NCBI GenBank assembly: GCA_006937955.1
Contig: SSNP01000015.1
Location: 244,747-308,746 of the forward strand
Length of the DNA stretch: 64,000 nucleotides
Direction of reading: 5' to 3'
Source: Pachypanchax playfairii
Lineage: Eukaryota > Chordata > Actinopteri > Cyprinodontiformes > Aplocheilidae
The translations under genes were made by a program, and so were the position numbers. This document shows positions 45,490 through 58,629 of this stretch, piece after piece. The stretch's first letter is position 1; every line of letters begins with the position of its first letter. The notes under the pieces were generated by a model. The model was not told the origin of the DNA. It ran no database searches and was given only the letters and a program-made list of their open reading frames with translations.

Positions 45490-47344
45490 AGCACAATGCT
45501 AACAAACGATTGGTCCACACCCCCAGTGGAATGAGTCAGATAGTTTAGTTGGAGCAGTATACAAGTAGGATTTCCGTGGGTTTGGAAAACTCCAAATCTT
45601 GCGAGAATGCAGCTTGCAACGCAATGTTAGATGGAATCCTAATTACCAGAAGAAAACCCACACATGAAGAAAGCACACAAATGAATGTTAAACCTGCTAC
45701 CTTCATAATGAAAAGTAGCCACACTAACCGAGTCACAGGGCAAACTTAAATTTTTGCTGGAAGGCCATAATGCCCTGTACTTAGTCATACACTAAATAAT
45801 GCTGGCTTGTTCCAGGTTTGATGTGATAATAAAATAAAATAAAACAAAACTGCTGTAAACAAGTTCAGTTGAATTTTGAAGCATCATTTTGAGTATTTTA
45901 CATGGTAAATGTTGACTCAGCAGTCCTGTGAACAATCAGGACTAACACTAGACAATCAAAGTATATATATTCATATTATTGTTTCCTCCATCTACCAAAG
46001 ATGAGTCGAATGCATGCTGTTATGGGCAGCTATGGAAAACTGGATTCCTGCAATAAAGTCTTCCTTTTATTTCCTGCAGACTGACAGCGGAGCATTCCTG
46101 CCATCTCTCTGCCTGTTTCTTTTTCTTTTTTTCACTCCTCTCACAGGACCGCAAACATCACAAAAGTCACCAAATCCCGAGAGAGCATTTCTCACAACTT
46201 TGCAAACACTCCCTGGTTTTGATGTGTCTGTTTTTTTCTGATGACGCAGTACATTTCACTGATCAAGGGCAGCTTCTGAGAGGACAGTAAAGGTTAGTGG
46301 ATAACCACGCATACACAAACATACACACACTTTGAGCTGCTTGCCAGCACACCTGCGTATTTGAAAAGGGAAGCATCATAAAGTGTCTCTCATTTTTATT
46401 CTGCAGCCATGAGGTGACAGACCATTGTTTTCCCCTCCTGTGTTCCCTCGTGCATTTTGATTCCTGCCAGACAAAGAATGAGCCTATTGAAGTTGTCCAT
46501 ATGAGAGGTCATTAAAAACAGAGCTGGTCTTCACTCTTCTGCATGAGACGCTCTGTTGAAGTGCTGTCCTTCACACAGGTAGAGTTTGGACTCCTACACA
46601 TGCAGCTTGATGTCTTTGGGATTCAAATCTCTTGTTGTTTCAGCTGTTTTGTGATTCTTGAGACATCTTCAACAAACAAAACAGTCTGCCCTTGTCCCAA
46701 ATTTTAATGTGATGGTGATGAAAAATGAATCAAGAGGAAGAGGACACCATCCCCACCTCACCACCCCACCCCCCCCCCCAAAAAAGAGAATGTCTGTACC
46801 CATCTTTGATCTGAAGTGAATGATTTCACATTCATAATCCACATTATTACAGGTTTTTAGTGTGAGTTCAAAACCACTTTTTTTTTCTTTTCTTTTAACT
46901 TTTTCTGACATTTAAATTTCCAAACAGACTGATATTGGCTCTTGAATGATGTAAAACAATGAAAATATTTTTTTTTTTGCCATTGTTCTTTTTTTTTCTT
47001 TTCATAAATTTAAACTGATTAGCTGCTTTTGCAGTGAAAAATTACAAAATATTTGATTAAATCCCATCAAATGTCATGTTTGATATATACCGTTTTTCCA
47101 AGAGTTCTACCTCTTTTACATAATTTGTTTTTTCCTCAGAAGCCTGTTGGACTGAACCCACATGTCTTCTGGTCAGCTATGATGGAGAATCTATGTACTA
47201 CAGGTGGTAAGTGCCAATTTTATTATTATGATGGTGATCTAATCACATAACAAAATGTTATATACATTTAATAAAGCATTATACATTTAAACTGTTGATA
47301 TGAAAAAGTATATTTCTTTTAGAAATCTGGTCACGTAGCAGGCT
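45490..47344. other. Non-coding stretch, nothing recognised
   Basis: No coding signature. A C-run lies at 46769-46779, and poly-T/A tracts occur around 46960-47000. Confidence 0.5.
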
Positions 47345-47348
47345 TTAA

Positions 47349-47886
47349 AGAGTTTTTTTTTGAGGTTTCTGTTGAATATTTTATCTTCACAGGTGTTCTT
47401 ACCTTCATAGTGGGTGTGAAGACACCACAAATACGTCTTTCAGTTTTTATCGCTCAAACTACGCAGGTGGCGATAACACCCGAGTTCTCCCTTGTTTGAA
47501 CAGCCTGTATCTGTTTCGTCACAACTCCCTTGTTCATTTGTATTCATCAACTCCTGCAGTTGAAACCACACCTAGCATGCTGCTGGCTAAAAGCTGTAGT
47601 ATAAAGATGTATCAAACTGAAAGAGACTACGTGCACTGTTGCCATGTGCAGCAGGGAAGGAAACAGGAAGCCTTGCTCTCATAGGCTAGTTTGTTAGCCA
47701 ATCCAGCAAATCAACATAATGAAGATTAATGAGTTTCAGCAAAGCCAGCCGAATCTTCATGCAGACAGATTGAAAGGTCTGTAAATCGGTGTTTCCTAAT
47801 GTTTTTTCAACAAAAAATGTTTCATATTACAGGTTAATACTTAAGAAATTTTCACAAAGTCATGAAATTTGTGTAAAATGGCCTCT
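47349..47886. mobile_element. TTAA-flanked element, AGAGG family, copy 2
   Basis: It is flanked by TTAA (47345-47348, 47887-47890). The ends AGAGTTT and AGAGGCC (reverse complement) resemble each other. It matches 35886-36458 along nearly its whole length, with indels. No coding region. Confidence 0.75.
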
Positions 47887-47890
47887 TTAA

Positions 47891-48754
47891 AACGTAAAAA
47901 AATCTTTGAACGGATTTGTAGTTAAGATTAAAAAAAGTTTTTTTTTTTTTAAAACCTGTATCAAATAGATATTTGACAAGTGACAAGAAAGAAAAATAAA
48001 ACAATTACAAAGATTACATGAAAAACTGTTAAATGATTTGGTTCAGGAAACCCATTCAAGCCCAACTCATCTACTAAAAAACCCAATTATATATTAAAAA
48101 ATAGCTATATATCAAAAATCTATTTTTTTTTCAAAGAAAAATTAGCAGTGTGACAGACTCCATTCATTAGATGTGTGAATCCTTCAAAAGATACAAGACA
48201 AAAACATAAGTCAAAGGAAACACCATTTTGTGTGTGCGTGTGTGTGTGTTGAATGTATGAACACATGTATGAGAGTAAATCCATCAGTGTAAACATATTG
48301 ACCTGTCAGTAGGGTGTTTGCTGCTTGTGTTGCCCTGCCAATGGTGCTCTGTTCCAAATTACTCACACATGATGAGATGATTAATCTGATTTATGTCTCG
48401 CTATATGTCCACTGCGCCCATCCATCTGTCCACCTCTCTGTTCAACAGTGAAAGCTTTGTACAGGATGCATGGTCCTGTTTAATAATGCTGACTAGGCTG
48501 TGTTGGATCAAATAAAATGGGAAGGCTCAGTAATAATTCTCGTATTGGCGCAGTACCACCAGTTTAATCATCGTACACTAAACAAAAAAGACAAAACTGC
48601 TGTTCCGGTGTAAAACTTTATAATTGTCGCCTGCACTATGAGTGAAAACAACACAAGGACATGAATGAATTCAGATGATCAGTTATTGTCACCATCCCAG
48701 CATGACTTAACCTTGATAATGTTAGATGTATTATTGTTTATGAGCTCTACCTCT
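47891..48754. other. Non-coding stretch, nothing recognised
   Basis: AT-rich, with a short GT-rich patch near 48232-48250 and no coding signature. Confidence 0.5.
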
Positions 48755-48758
48755 TTAA

Positions 48759-49245
48759 AGGGACTAGAAGGAGTTTTAAATTTTTGTGCTCGCGACTGCC
48801 CCGTCAGGCCAAATGCGTAACAGCAGCCTTTACTGTAGGCTGGTGCATGAGGTGAGCGTTACCTCTGTCGATCCGACTCAAGCTCCCTTTTTGTCACGTT
48901 GGAAAAACTCTTGGTTTGGGTCTGGGCTGGAGTGTGTTCTCTTTTTCTCGGTAGAATCCATGCTTCGAACGCTACTCTCTCTGCAGCTTTTAGCTAGCAA
49001 TAGTAAACGATAGCAAATGCACATGACTTCTTGATGCATTCAAGTGCCTCTGGAAAGTACGGTGTGTGTTTGACTCGAACAAGCTCTATTAATAACTAAT
49101 AAAATGATTTTACATGCATATAGAGACAACTACAGTGAAAATGCCTGGGTTCTTTCTAGTGACCAGGACATTGTTGGAGCATGTATGAGGAAGAAATTGT
49201 ACAGTTCTATACATTTATTTGTTGTTAAACTTCCTTAGAGTCCCT
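48759..49245. mobile_element. T2/Kolobok-type MITE (487 bp)
   Basis: It is flanked by TTAA (48755-48758, 49246-49249). Read with the TTAA, the left end is TTAAAGGGACTAGAAGGAG and the right end in reverse complement is TTAAAGGGACTCTAAGGAAG. Both fit the TTAAAGGRR terminal signature described for the T2/Kolobok group. The interior is non-coding with higher GC. This is the best preserved member of the TTAA-flanked set here. Confidence 0.8.
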
Positions 49246-49249
49246 TTAA

Positions 49250-50007
49250 CAGGATTAGTATCTTCCATATAAACCTGCAAAATATTATGGTAGAAGAAGT
49301 GCAGGAGTAAGACAAGGTGCAAATGCCAATTATATTATATTACACATCAAAGTATTACTTAATAATATGAAATAAAATGTCACATTAAAAGATTTGTTTG
49401 ATTATTATCAAATAAATAGTTATATTAAAAAATATTTGACTATTATTTCATGCATTAGGTTTTAGGGGGTTAAAGGGTTACAGTTGGTGTTACTTAAAAT
49501 GGAACTGGGAACCAACCTTATTTTCCAATGTTGGCTACTTCCTCTCTCCATCATGTGGAAATGGACGTTTTCTCACAGAGATTATTTTATGTGTCTACTT
49601 AGCAGTATTAGCATTAATAGTTGGGTCTTTTTGCCTAACTTATCCCAAGTTGCCAACACAATCAAACCCAGTCTGTTCAATATCTGACTCCAATTTTTTT
49701 TTTTTTTGCCAGGCTACTTTTGGCTAGAATGATCTTACCAACCATATGGCACCAGACAGTCAACAATATGATGCATCATATAATCCATTAAGTTGATAAT
49801 GCAGATCTGTTCACATCTTCAGTTTCTTTTACCCTCGTTTACAATCAGTATTCACAGAAAAGGAAGCATTTTGGAGGTAAATTAAAAATATAGAGAAATA
49901 TACATTGGTAAGTTCTTCCTACTTGTTTTGAAGAGTTGTGAAAAAAAATATTTTGTATGTATTTGCTAAAAAAAGTTTTAATTCTGCAAACCATTTTTGT
50001 TACTGAC
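49250..50007. other. Non-coding stretch, nothing recognised
   Basis: AT-rich, without coding signature. Confidence 0.5.
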
Positions 50008-50191
50008 TCTACAGACAGGGGTGTGTCCAGAGGGGTGGCCCAGTGGGGCATGGGCCACCTTTCCAATTAAACTAGCCACCCTAGGTGCCACCTCTAAACT
50101 GAGACAATCAAATTCAATCAATTCTTTTGCATTAATCAAAGAAAATTATTAATGAAAGTTTTCCATTGACATTGTCCTTTGCCTGTTTTTT

Positions 50192-50677
50192 ATTACCTCC
50201 ACCATGGAGATAGCGTTTTCATTGGGGTTTGTTTGTTTGTCTGTCTGTCTGTTAGCAGGACAACTCAAAAACTAATGGATGGATTTTGATGAAATTTTCA
50301 GGAAAGGTCAGAAATGACCCAAAGAATAATCGATTAGATTTTGGGGGTGATCCAGATTACCGTCTGGATCCAGGAATTTTTTTAAGGATATTGACATACA
50401 TTAGTGCAGGGTGGGACATTTATCTGGATACACCTTAATAAAATGGGAATGGTTGGTGATATTTTCAAGATGGGTGGTGACCATGGTGGCCATTTTGAAG
50501 TCGGACATCTTGGATCCAACTTTTATTTTTTCAATAGGAAGAGGGTCATATGACACATCCAACTTATTGGTAATTTCACACCTTTATTAAGGTGTATCCA
50601 TATAAATGGCCCATCCTATACTTTCTACAATATGTCACCTTGGAGGAGGTCTGCACTCTCCGAGTGCTTTTCTAGTT
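50192..50677. mobile_element. Interspersed fish repeat nested in the hAT element
   Basis: It begins ATTACCTCCACCATGGAG and ends GGAGGAGGTCTGCACTCTCC followed by GAGTGCTTTTCTAG, the two ends of a very common fish repeat. Inside are TCAAAAACTAATGGATGG and GGTGATCCAGATTACC. A shorter copy in reverse orientation is at 52815-53058, without the inner insertion. Confidence 0.7.
50408..50617. mobile_element. Small palindromic MITE nested in the fish repeat
   Basis: The left end AGGGTGGGACATTTATCTGG continues to ATACACCTTAATAAA. The reverse complement of the right end is AGGATGGGCCATTTATATGG and continues identically. The homologous copy at 52815-53058 lacks exactly this segment and so serves as an empty site. 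Confidence 0.75.
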
Positions 50678-50846
50678 TCATTTTGGTCTATGGTAACCAC
50701 TTGAATTATGATAAACTGTCTATAATTTTGCAAAAGTTAATTTTTTTTAAGGTTTTGGGCCCATTTACATTCACCACCCTTTTAGAAATCTGTGCCCCTA
50801 CAAGCCCCCCCAACAAAGATTTTCTAGACACGCGCCTGTCTACAGA

Positions 50847-51441
50847 GTTAGATGCACAGGTCTGAAGCCTATTGATAACATGTCACCTGCAATATCATAA
50901 TTTCACTTGGGCCTGCTTTAGACATTCCCACCTGGGAGCTGCCTCACTTTGAACTTGACCCAAGGATTTCAGGAGATGTCTGTTCAGTTTGGGCTTCTCC
51001 ATCTGTTGCAGCACAGTTGTGGTTCTTCTCATCTTTGCTGCAGAATTTTTTTGCAAAAATTTTTATATCAACCCCTTATTTATCATATAAAAAACACAAA
51101 TTAAAATAAATAAATAAGTCTTGTATTTGACAGAATGTTAAAATACATAAATAAAATAATAAATATGGAGTCAACCAAAGAAAAAAGAAACAAAACAAAA
51201 ACATGGAGAACATTTTAAAGTAATAAACATGAAAGTTTCATGAAATAGACAAAATCAAAAGCCAACAGGAAAATCTAATCTCATTTATGTATGGGTGTGA
51301 AAGGAAACCATAAATTCCAGAATTCCAACTTGTCTGAGAACCTGATTTTTAGTTATTGCTGACAGACAAGAAAACCAGTTAAACACCAACACAGAATTCA
51401 TACTTTGTGAATTTACCTTAAATGCAAATGCAGGCAAATTA
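50847..51441. other. Non-coding stretch, nothing recognised
   Basis: AT-rich single-copy sequence leading up to the duplicated block. Confidence 0.5.
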
Positions 51442-52814
51442 CCAAAATAGAGATCAATCAAATAATTGAAGCATGTAGTCATCTGCAATTTCACAAGTCT
51501 CTCCAGAAGTCATTAGGTACACCTTGGGTTGTAGTTTTCCTCTTTCTTGCCCCACGTTGAGACAGCAACACCCTTAGTTTGTGATTAAAATGGATGGACA
51601 ATGGAAAAAATTGTTTTTTTAAAGATTATTTGTGCAATTTTCAGCGGAGACATGCCAGCTTCTGAATGGCATGATTGTAACAAAGCAAAATGTTGCTTTG
51701 TTTGCCTTTTGAAGTTCTTTAAACTGGAGATCGAATATATTCTGTTCTTGTGAGCTGTGGGAGCTGTAAAGTGAAGAGAGAAATTAAAGTGATTTCGATA
51801 TCCAGAAACAATCTACTGGTGTAACCAGTTAATTGTTCCCTTGTGTTGACAGGGGGATTCTGTTGATAAGTAGATTGGAGCTTACTTTTGAAAAGGGGGG
51901 TGGGTCCTGTTACTTGACACCAGCAGGGCTCTTTCTAAAAGCTCACAGTTCTAAAATGGCAAGTGATCATATTTTCTATAGCACTCTGCAAAGGGTGCAG
52001 CTCCCCCACACTCGTATTATTTTGATATATCACTTCATTGCACCATCCAACTCAATCCTGGTTCCCTCGTGGAAGGAGGTTATCACCACTTATGCTGTGT
52101 GCTTTCTCTTTCCACTAATCTTTACATTTTAATGTCTTTAGGTCACAGCCAGACGCTTCAATACCAGCTCCACAAATATATACTCTCGCAGTGATTTTCT
52201 AATCCTCATACGAGTGACAGAGTGGTCAATACATCAGATGAAGTCTATCAAAAATGCAAGCCGTTCATAATGAATATGGAACTGGATTTTACAACATTGT
52301 CAAGATGACTGAGTGTGGAGCCCAAGACAAAGCAATTAAATGTGTCTGGTATCAGGGGACTGGAACACACTCCTCTAACCTTTTATTATATCGCTTCTGT
52401 CAAAGTACATACATTAACATGAATGCTTCTGATGTAATTAACTTTTCTATTAGCATACTGGCCTCAGAGGCAGCCGATGCCACGTTTCAAAGCACAGTTG
52501 CTCATTCAGTACGTGTGGTTTCCGATGCAGCCCTAATTGAAATGCAGAAGGACTTCATTGGTACACTGATGTGTTCAAAATTCTCATGGCCCTTAACCTT
52601 GTGAATCAAATTTCACAATTTTTTTGAAGTATCTATGCTGTAACAAGCTAGTGACGGGAAGCATGTCCACATCTGATCTGAAGATATTCATAAAATCTTT
52701 CTTGTCAGTATTTTTTTGTGTCTGTGATCTCATGCTTTGAGTTTTTTGCCAGTCTTCTTACTTTATTTAAATTTCTAATTCACAGTTCTTTCAACAAATT
52801 TATCTCATAAAGAC

Positions 52815-53058
52815 GTAGAAAAGTACTCGGAGAGTGCAGACCTCTGCCAAGTGAACATATTATAGAAAGTACAATGTCCGTATCCTTAAAAAAATTCCTG
52901 GATCCAGATGGTAATCCAGATCACCCCCAGAATCCAATCAATTGTTCCTTTGGTCATTTCTGACCTTTCCTGAAAATTTAATCAAAATCTATCCATTCAT
53001 TTTTGAGTTATCCTGCTAACAGAAAGACAGACAGACTCCTTGGCGGAGGTAATGAATA
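52815..53058 (-). mobile_element. Interspersed fish repeat, short reversed copy
   Basis: The reverse complement starts ATTACCTCCGCCAAGGAG and ends in TCTGCACTCTCCGAGTACTT, matching 50192-50677 without the inner 50408-50617 insertion. It is repeated at 56414-56657 through the assembly duplication. Confidence 0.7.
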
Positions 53059-53732
53059 AAACCAAAACACATGTTTTCATTTGATGACGCTCTGCTTTTT
53101 GAAATGAGTGGGTGGGAAAAAGTGTACTGTGACTTTTGGAAGCACTAGCTTGACAAAAACTGAGCAATTTACACATATTCAACAATGAGATTTTGACTTT
53201 TGTTGGCTAAAAACAAGACCAACTTCCAGTCAAATACGACCACATTGTTGATTTAGCAATCTGTAAAAATGACCCTATATTCCGTATGCGGCCCCCATCG
53301 GCAAACCTAACCTTAATCACTCCACTTACTAACATGAAAATATTCTTTACAGTATTCACATGCATATCTTAACATTTCAAAGCAAACTTTTATATTAAAA
53401 GAAGACATATTGCTGCAGAATTTGTGTTTTGTTTGGCTGAACAGAAAGAAACCTCACGTATGCGTATTTAACATCTCTTGGAAAGTACGTGCTTGTGTTG
53501 TTGGTAGTTAGTCTCTGCTGGATCCCGGAAAACGCTCACACAGGTCGTTTGTCATGATCGAAAACGCTCTCAAAGGACGTTTTTTTTTGGAGCTGTTACA
53601 ATCGACCTATATGGTCGTATAATTTGCAGACGGGTAGCTAAACACATCACAGCAGAAAGATCAAAATGATTAAGAAGCAAAACTATTTGTGTTTCAAAGC
53701 AGAGATACAACAGTGTGTTGACTCTCTCGCTC

Positions 53733-53775
<43 letters not shown>

Positions 53776-54978
53776 ACACTTAAGAACATGCTTTAAATCA
53801 CAAGCCAACATAAAGTGGTAAGTGAAAAGCTGAAGGAATGAGGAAAAGGAAAGGTCACAACCTGGTAAGAGAACCTTAAGGGACACATTGGGACGGTGGA
53901 TTACATTCTGAACTAAATGGAAGGAGGACAGATAGAGATGGAGAAACATATAAAAGTGCAAGCATCTGCACTCTGCTCCCTCTGACATTCCCATATCTGA
54001 GCAGTGGAACTGCAGACTGGTTTGAGCCGGTCTGAAAAACCTTTTTAAAAGGAGGTTGATCTGGCCACATATCATCTTTAACTGTCTGGCCAAATGCCTA
54101 TTTGTGGAGCTGGTCATCAGACATTACGTCAGCATTCTTTATTTGCTCTCACACTACATAAAACCTCTGCACAACCACCAGAAGCCATAGGCCACTTTCC
54201 TACATTTTACATTTTACTCCAAGGTCAGCTTGCATGTGTCAAATAGTTATCAATTTTTAAATGTTTTACTCAAGTCCTAAAGGATTTGGCTATTACAAAT
54301 AAAATAGACAAAAGTCCGAAGCTAAAAGTTAAACAATACGAGGTTCAGAAAATTTCATTAGACTTTGATAACAAAATGCTCATTTATTTTAATTGTTTTT
54401 CTCAAAAACACTGGCAACATGAACACTTTTTAAAAAAAATAAACTCAGTCTTGGCCAGAATATCTTTTAATGTATATACTCAGACAATTTCTGCCAACAT
54501 AATTCCACTGAAAGCTTGTTCCTCAGCTCCTCCATGTTCTGTACAATAAAATAAATAAATATGATGGAACACCTTCTTATTGATATTTTCTTTGCTGTCC
54601 TAACAGCACCATAATCTGATGCTACCAGTATATTTTAGATATATTTTCAAAGTAAAACCCTTATTTATAAATGCTGATATTATCAAGACTTCCACAATCT
54701 TCCTTTGTCATTTTGACCCTGATCATGTTTCTTCCTCCATCCCGTTCCGTCTTCTTTACAGTGTTTGTAATCCTGCCATTGTTGCTGTGATCATGTTTGT
54801 ATTATTGGCTGAAACGCGGCTGTCTAGACAGAATTGGCGCATCACTTATAAACATCTGACTTAAGAGAAGACTTGACTGAGCCAAAGCATATTTCATCAA
54901 GAAAAGAAGAAGAAAAGATCTTTGAGGAATGAATGTTTAACATTTAAGACATGTTTATAGCTATGTCTTTCTAAGTCG

Positions 54979-54983
<5 letters not shown>

Positions 54984-55030
<47 letters not shown>
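54984..55030. repeat. Poly(A) tract ending at the gap
   Basis: 47 consecutive A bases directly before the Ns. The second copy of the same tract is 51 A long (58583-58633) and continues into unique sequence, so this one is probably a truncated assembly end. Confidence 0.95.
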
Positions 55031-55040
55031 NNNNNNNNNN
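55031..55040. other. Assembly gap (10 N)
   Basis: Ten Ns join two contigs. The sequence right after the gap restarts at a position found 3.59 kb upstream. Confidence 1.
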
Positions 55041-57331
55041 CCAAAATAGAGATCAATCAAATAATTGAAGCATGTAGTCATCTGCAATTTCACAAGTCTC
55101 TCCAGAAGTCATTAGGTACACCTTGGGTTGTAGTTTTCCTCTTTCTTGCCCCACGTTGAGACAGCAACACCCTTAGTTTGTGATTAAAATGGATGGACAA
55201 TGGAAAAAATTGTTTTTTTAAAGATTATTTGTGCAATTTTCAGCGGAGACATGCCAGCTTCTGAATGGCATGATTGTAACAAAGCAAAATGTTGCTTTGT
55301 TTGCCTTTTGAAGTTCTTTAAACTGGAGATCGAATATATTCTGTTCTTGTGAGCTGTGGGAGCTGTAAAGTGAAGAGAGAAATTAAAGTGATTTCGATAT
55401 CCAGAAACAATCTACTGGTGTAACCAGTTAATTGTTCCCTTGTGTTGACAGGGGGATTCTGTTGATAAGTAGATTGGAGCTTACTTTTGAAAAGGGGGGT
55501 GGGTCCTGTTACTTGACACCAGCAGGGCTCTTTCTAAAAGCTCACAGTTCTAAAATGGCAAGTGATCATATTTTCTATAGCACTCTGCAAAGGGTGCAGC
55601 TCCCCCACACTCGTATTATTTTGATATATCACTTCATTGCACCATCCAACTCAATCCTGGTTCCCTCGTGGAAGGAGGTTATCACCACTTATGCTGTGTG
55701 CTTTCTCTTTCCACTAATCTTTACATTTTAATGTCTTTAGGTCACAGCCAGACGCTTCAATACCAGCTCCACAAATATATACTCTCGCAGTGATTTTCTA
55801 ATCCTCATACGAGTGACAGAGTGGTCAATACATCAGATGAAGTCTATCAAAAATGCAAGCCGTTCATAATGAATATGGAACTGGATTTTACAACATTGTC
55901 AAGATGACTGAGTGTGGAGCCCAAGACAAAGCAATTAAATGTGTCTGGTATCAGGGGACTGGAACACACTCCTCTAACCTTTTATTATATCGCTTCTGTC
56001 AAAGTACATACATTAACATGAATGCTTCTGATGTAATTAACTTTTCTATTAGCATACTGGCCTCAGAGGCAGCCGATGCCACGTTTCAAAGCACAGTTGC
56101 TCATTCAGTACGTGTGGTTTCCGATGCAGCCCTAATTGAAATGCAGAAGGACTTCATTGGTACACTGATGTGTTCAAAATTCTCATGGCCCTTAACCTTG
56201 TGAATCAAATTTCACAATTTTTTTGAAGTATCTATGCTGTAACAAGCTAGTGACGGGAAGCATGTCCACATCTGATCTGAAGATATTCATAAAATCTTTC
56301 TTGTCAGTATTTTTTTGTGTCTGTGATCTCATGCTTTGAGTTTTTTGCCAGTCTTCTTACTTTATTTAAATTTCTAATTCACAGTTCTTTCAACAAATTT
56401 ATCTCATAAAGACGTAGAAAAGTACTCGGAGAGTGCAGACCTCTGCCAAGTGAACATATTATAGAAAGTACAATGTCCGTATCCTTAAAAAAATTCCTGG
56501 ATCCAGATGGTAATCCAGATCACCCCCAGAATCCAATCAATTGTTCCTTTGGTCATTTCTGACCTTTCCTGAAAATTTAATCAAAATCTATCCATTCATT
56601 TTTGAGTTATCCTGCTAACAGAAAGACAGACAGACTCCTTGGCGGAGGTAATGAATAAAACCAAAACACATGTTTTCATTTGATGACGCTCTGCTTTTTG
56701 AAATGAGTGGGTGGGAAAAAGTGTACTGTGACTTTTGGAAGCACTAGCTTGACAAAAACTGAGCAATTTACACATATTCAACAATGAGATTTTGACTTTT
56801 GTTGGCTAAAAACAAGACCAACTTCCAGTCAAATACGACCACATTGTTGATTTAGCAATCTGTAAAAATGACCCTATATTCCGTATGCGGCCCCCATCGG
56901 CAAACCTAACCTTAATCACTCCACTTACTAACATGAAAATATTCTTTACAGTATTCACATGCATATCTTAACATTTCAAAGCAAACTTTTATATTAAAAG
57001 AAGACATATTGCTGCAGAATTTGTGTTTTGTTTGGCTGAACAGAAAGAAACCTCACGTATGCGTATTTAACATCTCTTGGAAAGTACGTGCTTGTGTTGT
57101 TGGTAGTTAGTCTCTGCTGGATCCCGGAAAACGCTCACACAGGTCGTTTGTCATGATCGAAAACGCTCTCAAAGGACGTTTTTTTTTGGAGCTGTTACAA
57201 TCGACCTATATGGTCGTATAATTTGCAGACGGGTAGCTAAACACATCACAGCAGAAAGATCAAAATGATTAAGAAGCAAAACTATTTGTGTTTCAAAGCA
57301 GAGATACAACAGTGTGTTGACTCTCTCGCTC

Positions 57332-57374
<43 letters not shown>

Positions 57375-58577
57375 ACACTTAAGAACATGCTTTAAATCAC
57401 AAGCCAACATAAAGTGGTAAGTGAAAAGCTGAAGGAATGAGGAAAAGGAAAGGTCACAACCTGGTAAGAGAACCTTAAGGGACACATTGGGACGGTGGAT
57501 TACATTCTGAACTAAATGGAAGGAGGACAGATAGAGATGGAGAAACATATAAAAGTGCAAGCATCTGCACTCTGCTCCCTCTGACATTCCCATATCTGAG
57601 CAGTGGAACTGCAGACTGGTTTGAGCCGGTCTGAAAAACCTTTTTAAAAGGAGGTTGATCTGGCCACATATCATCTTTAACTGTCTGGCCAAATGCCTAT
57701 TTGTGGAGCTGGTCATCAGACATTACGTCAGCATTCTTTATTTGCTCTCACACTACATAAAACCTCTGCACAACCACCAGAAGCCATAGGCCACTTTCCT
57801 ACATTTTACATTTTACTCCAAGGTCAGCTTGCATGTGTCAAATAGTTATCAATTTTTAAATGTTTTACTCAAGTCCTAAAGGATTTGGCTATTACAAATA
57901 AAATAGACAAAAGTCCGAAGCTAAAAGTTAAACAATACGAGGTTCAGAAAATTTCATTAGACTTTGATAACAAAATGCTCATTTATTTTAATTGTTTTTC
58001 TCAAAAACACTGGCAACATGAACACTTTTTAAAAAAAATAAACTCAGTCTTGGCCAGAATATCTTTTAATGTATATACTCAGACAATTTCTGCCAACATA
58101 ATTCCACTGAAAGCTTGTTCCTCAGCTCCTCCATGTTCTGTACAATAAAATAAATAAATATGATGGAACACCTTCTTATTGATATTTTCTTTGCTGTCCT
58201 AACAGCACCATAATCTGATGCTACCAGTATATTTTAGATATATTTTCAAAGTAAAACCCTTATTTATAAATGCTGATATTATCAAGACTTCCACAATCTT
58301 CCTTTGTCATTTTGACCCTGATCATGTTTCTTCCTCCATCCCGTTCCGTCTTCTTTACAGTGTTTGTAATCCTGCCATTGTTGCTGTGATCATGTTTGTA
58401 TTATTGGCTGAAACGCGGCTGTCTAGACAGAATTGGCGCATCACTTATAAACATCTGACTTAAGAGAAGACTTGACTGAGCCAAAGCATATTTCATCAAG
58501 AAAAGAAGAAGAAAAGATCTTTGAGGAATGAATGTTTAACATTTAAGACATGTTTATAGCTATGTCTTTCTAAGTCG

Positions 58578-58629
<52 letters not shown>
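55041..58629 (+). repeat. 3.59-kb block, second copy (assembly duplication)
   Basis: Corresponds base for base, as far as I compared, to 51442-55030 at +3599 (for example 52254 to 55853 and 54286 to 57885). It continues past the poly(A) into unique sequence at 58634, so this copy probably carries the true right flank and the first copy the true left flank. Confidence 0.95.

Larger units (their letters stand above)
50016..50838. mobile_element. hAT-type element with perfect 8-bp TSD
   Basis: TCTACAGA occurs exactly on both sides (50008-50015 and 50839-50846). The ends are CAGGGGTGTGTCC and, in reverse complement on the right, CAGGCGCGTGTCT. The right 130 bp match the start of the 7012-7364 element. 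It holds no transposase and carries a second repeat inside (about 50192-50677), which itself contains a third (50408-50617). Confidence 0.85.
51442..55030 (+). repeat. 3.59-kb block, first copy (assembly duplication)
   Basis: Every landmark here recurs 3599 bp later with no difference seen, including the (TA)n at about 53737-53772 and all small reading frames. It ends in a poly(A) run (54984-55030, 47 A) that meets the gap. The contents are non-coding: frames of 99, 116 and 144 codons show no recognisable domain, and the 144-codon one is partly TA-microsatellite translation. A reversed fish repeat copy lies at 52815-53058. Confidence 0.95.

Noticed and set aside
52254..52604. 116-codon plus-strand frame, duplicated at 55853-56203
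   Set aside because: No recognisable motif; it lies in plain AT-rich sequence and its duplication is not independent evidence of conservation.
53235..53622. Possible inverted ends ATACGACCA..TGGTCGTAT
   Set aside because: The match is about nine bases with no extension and no target duplication, so it is too weak.
53683..54117. 144-codon minus-strand frame, duplicated at 57282-57716
   Set aside because: Part of it is TA-repeat translation, no domain is visible, and the second copy is an assembly artefact.
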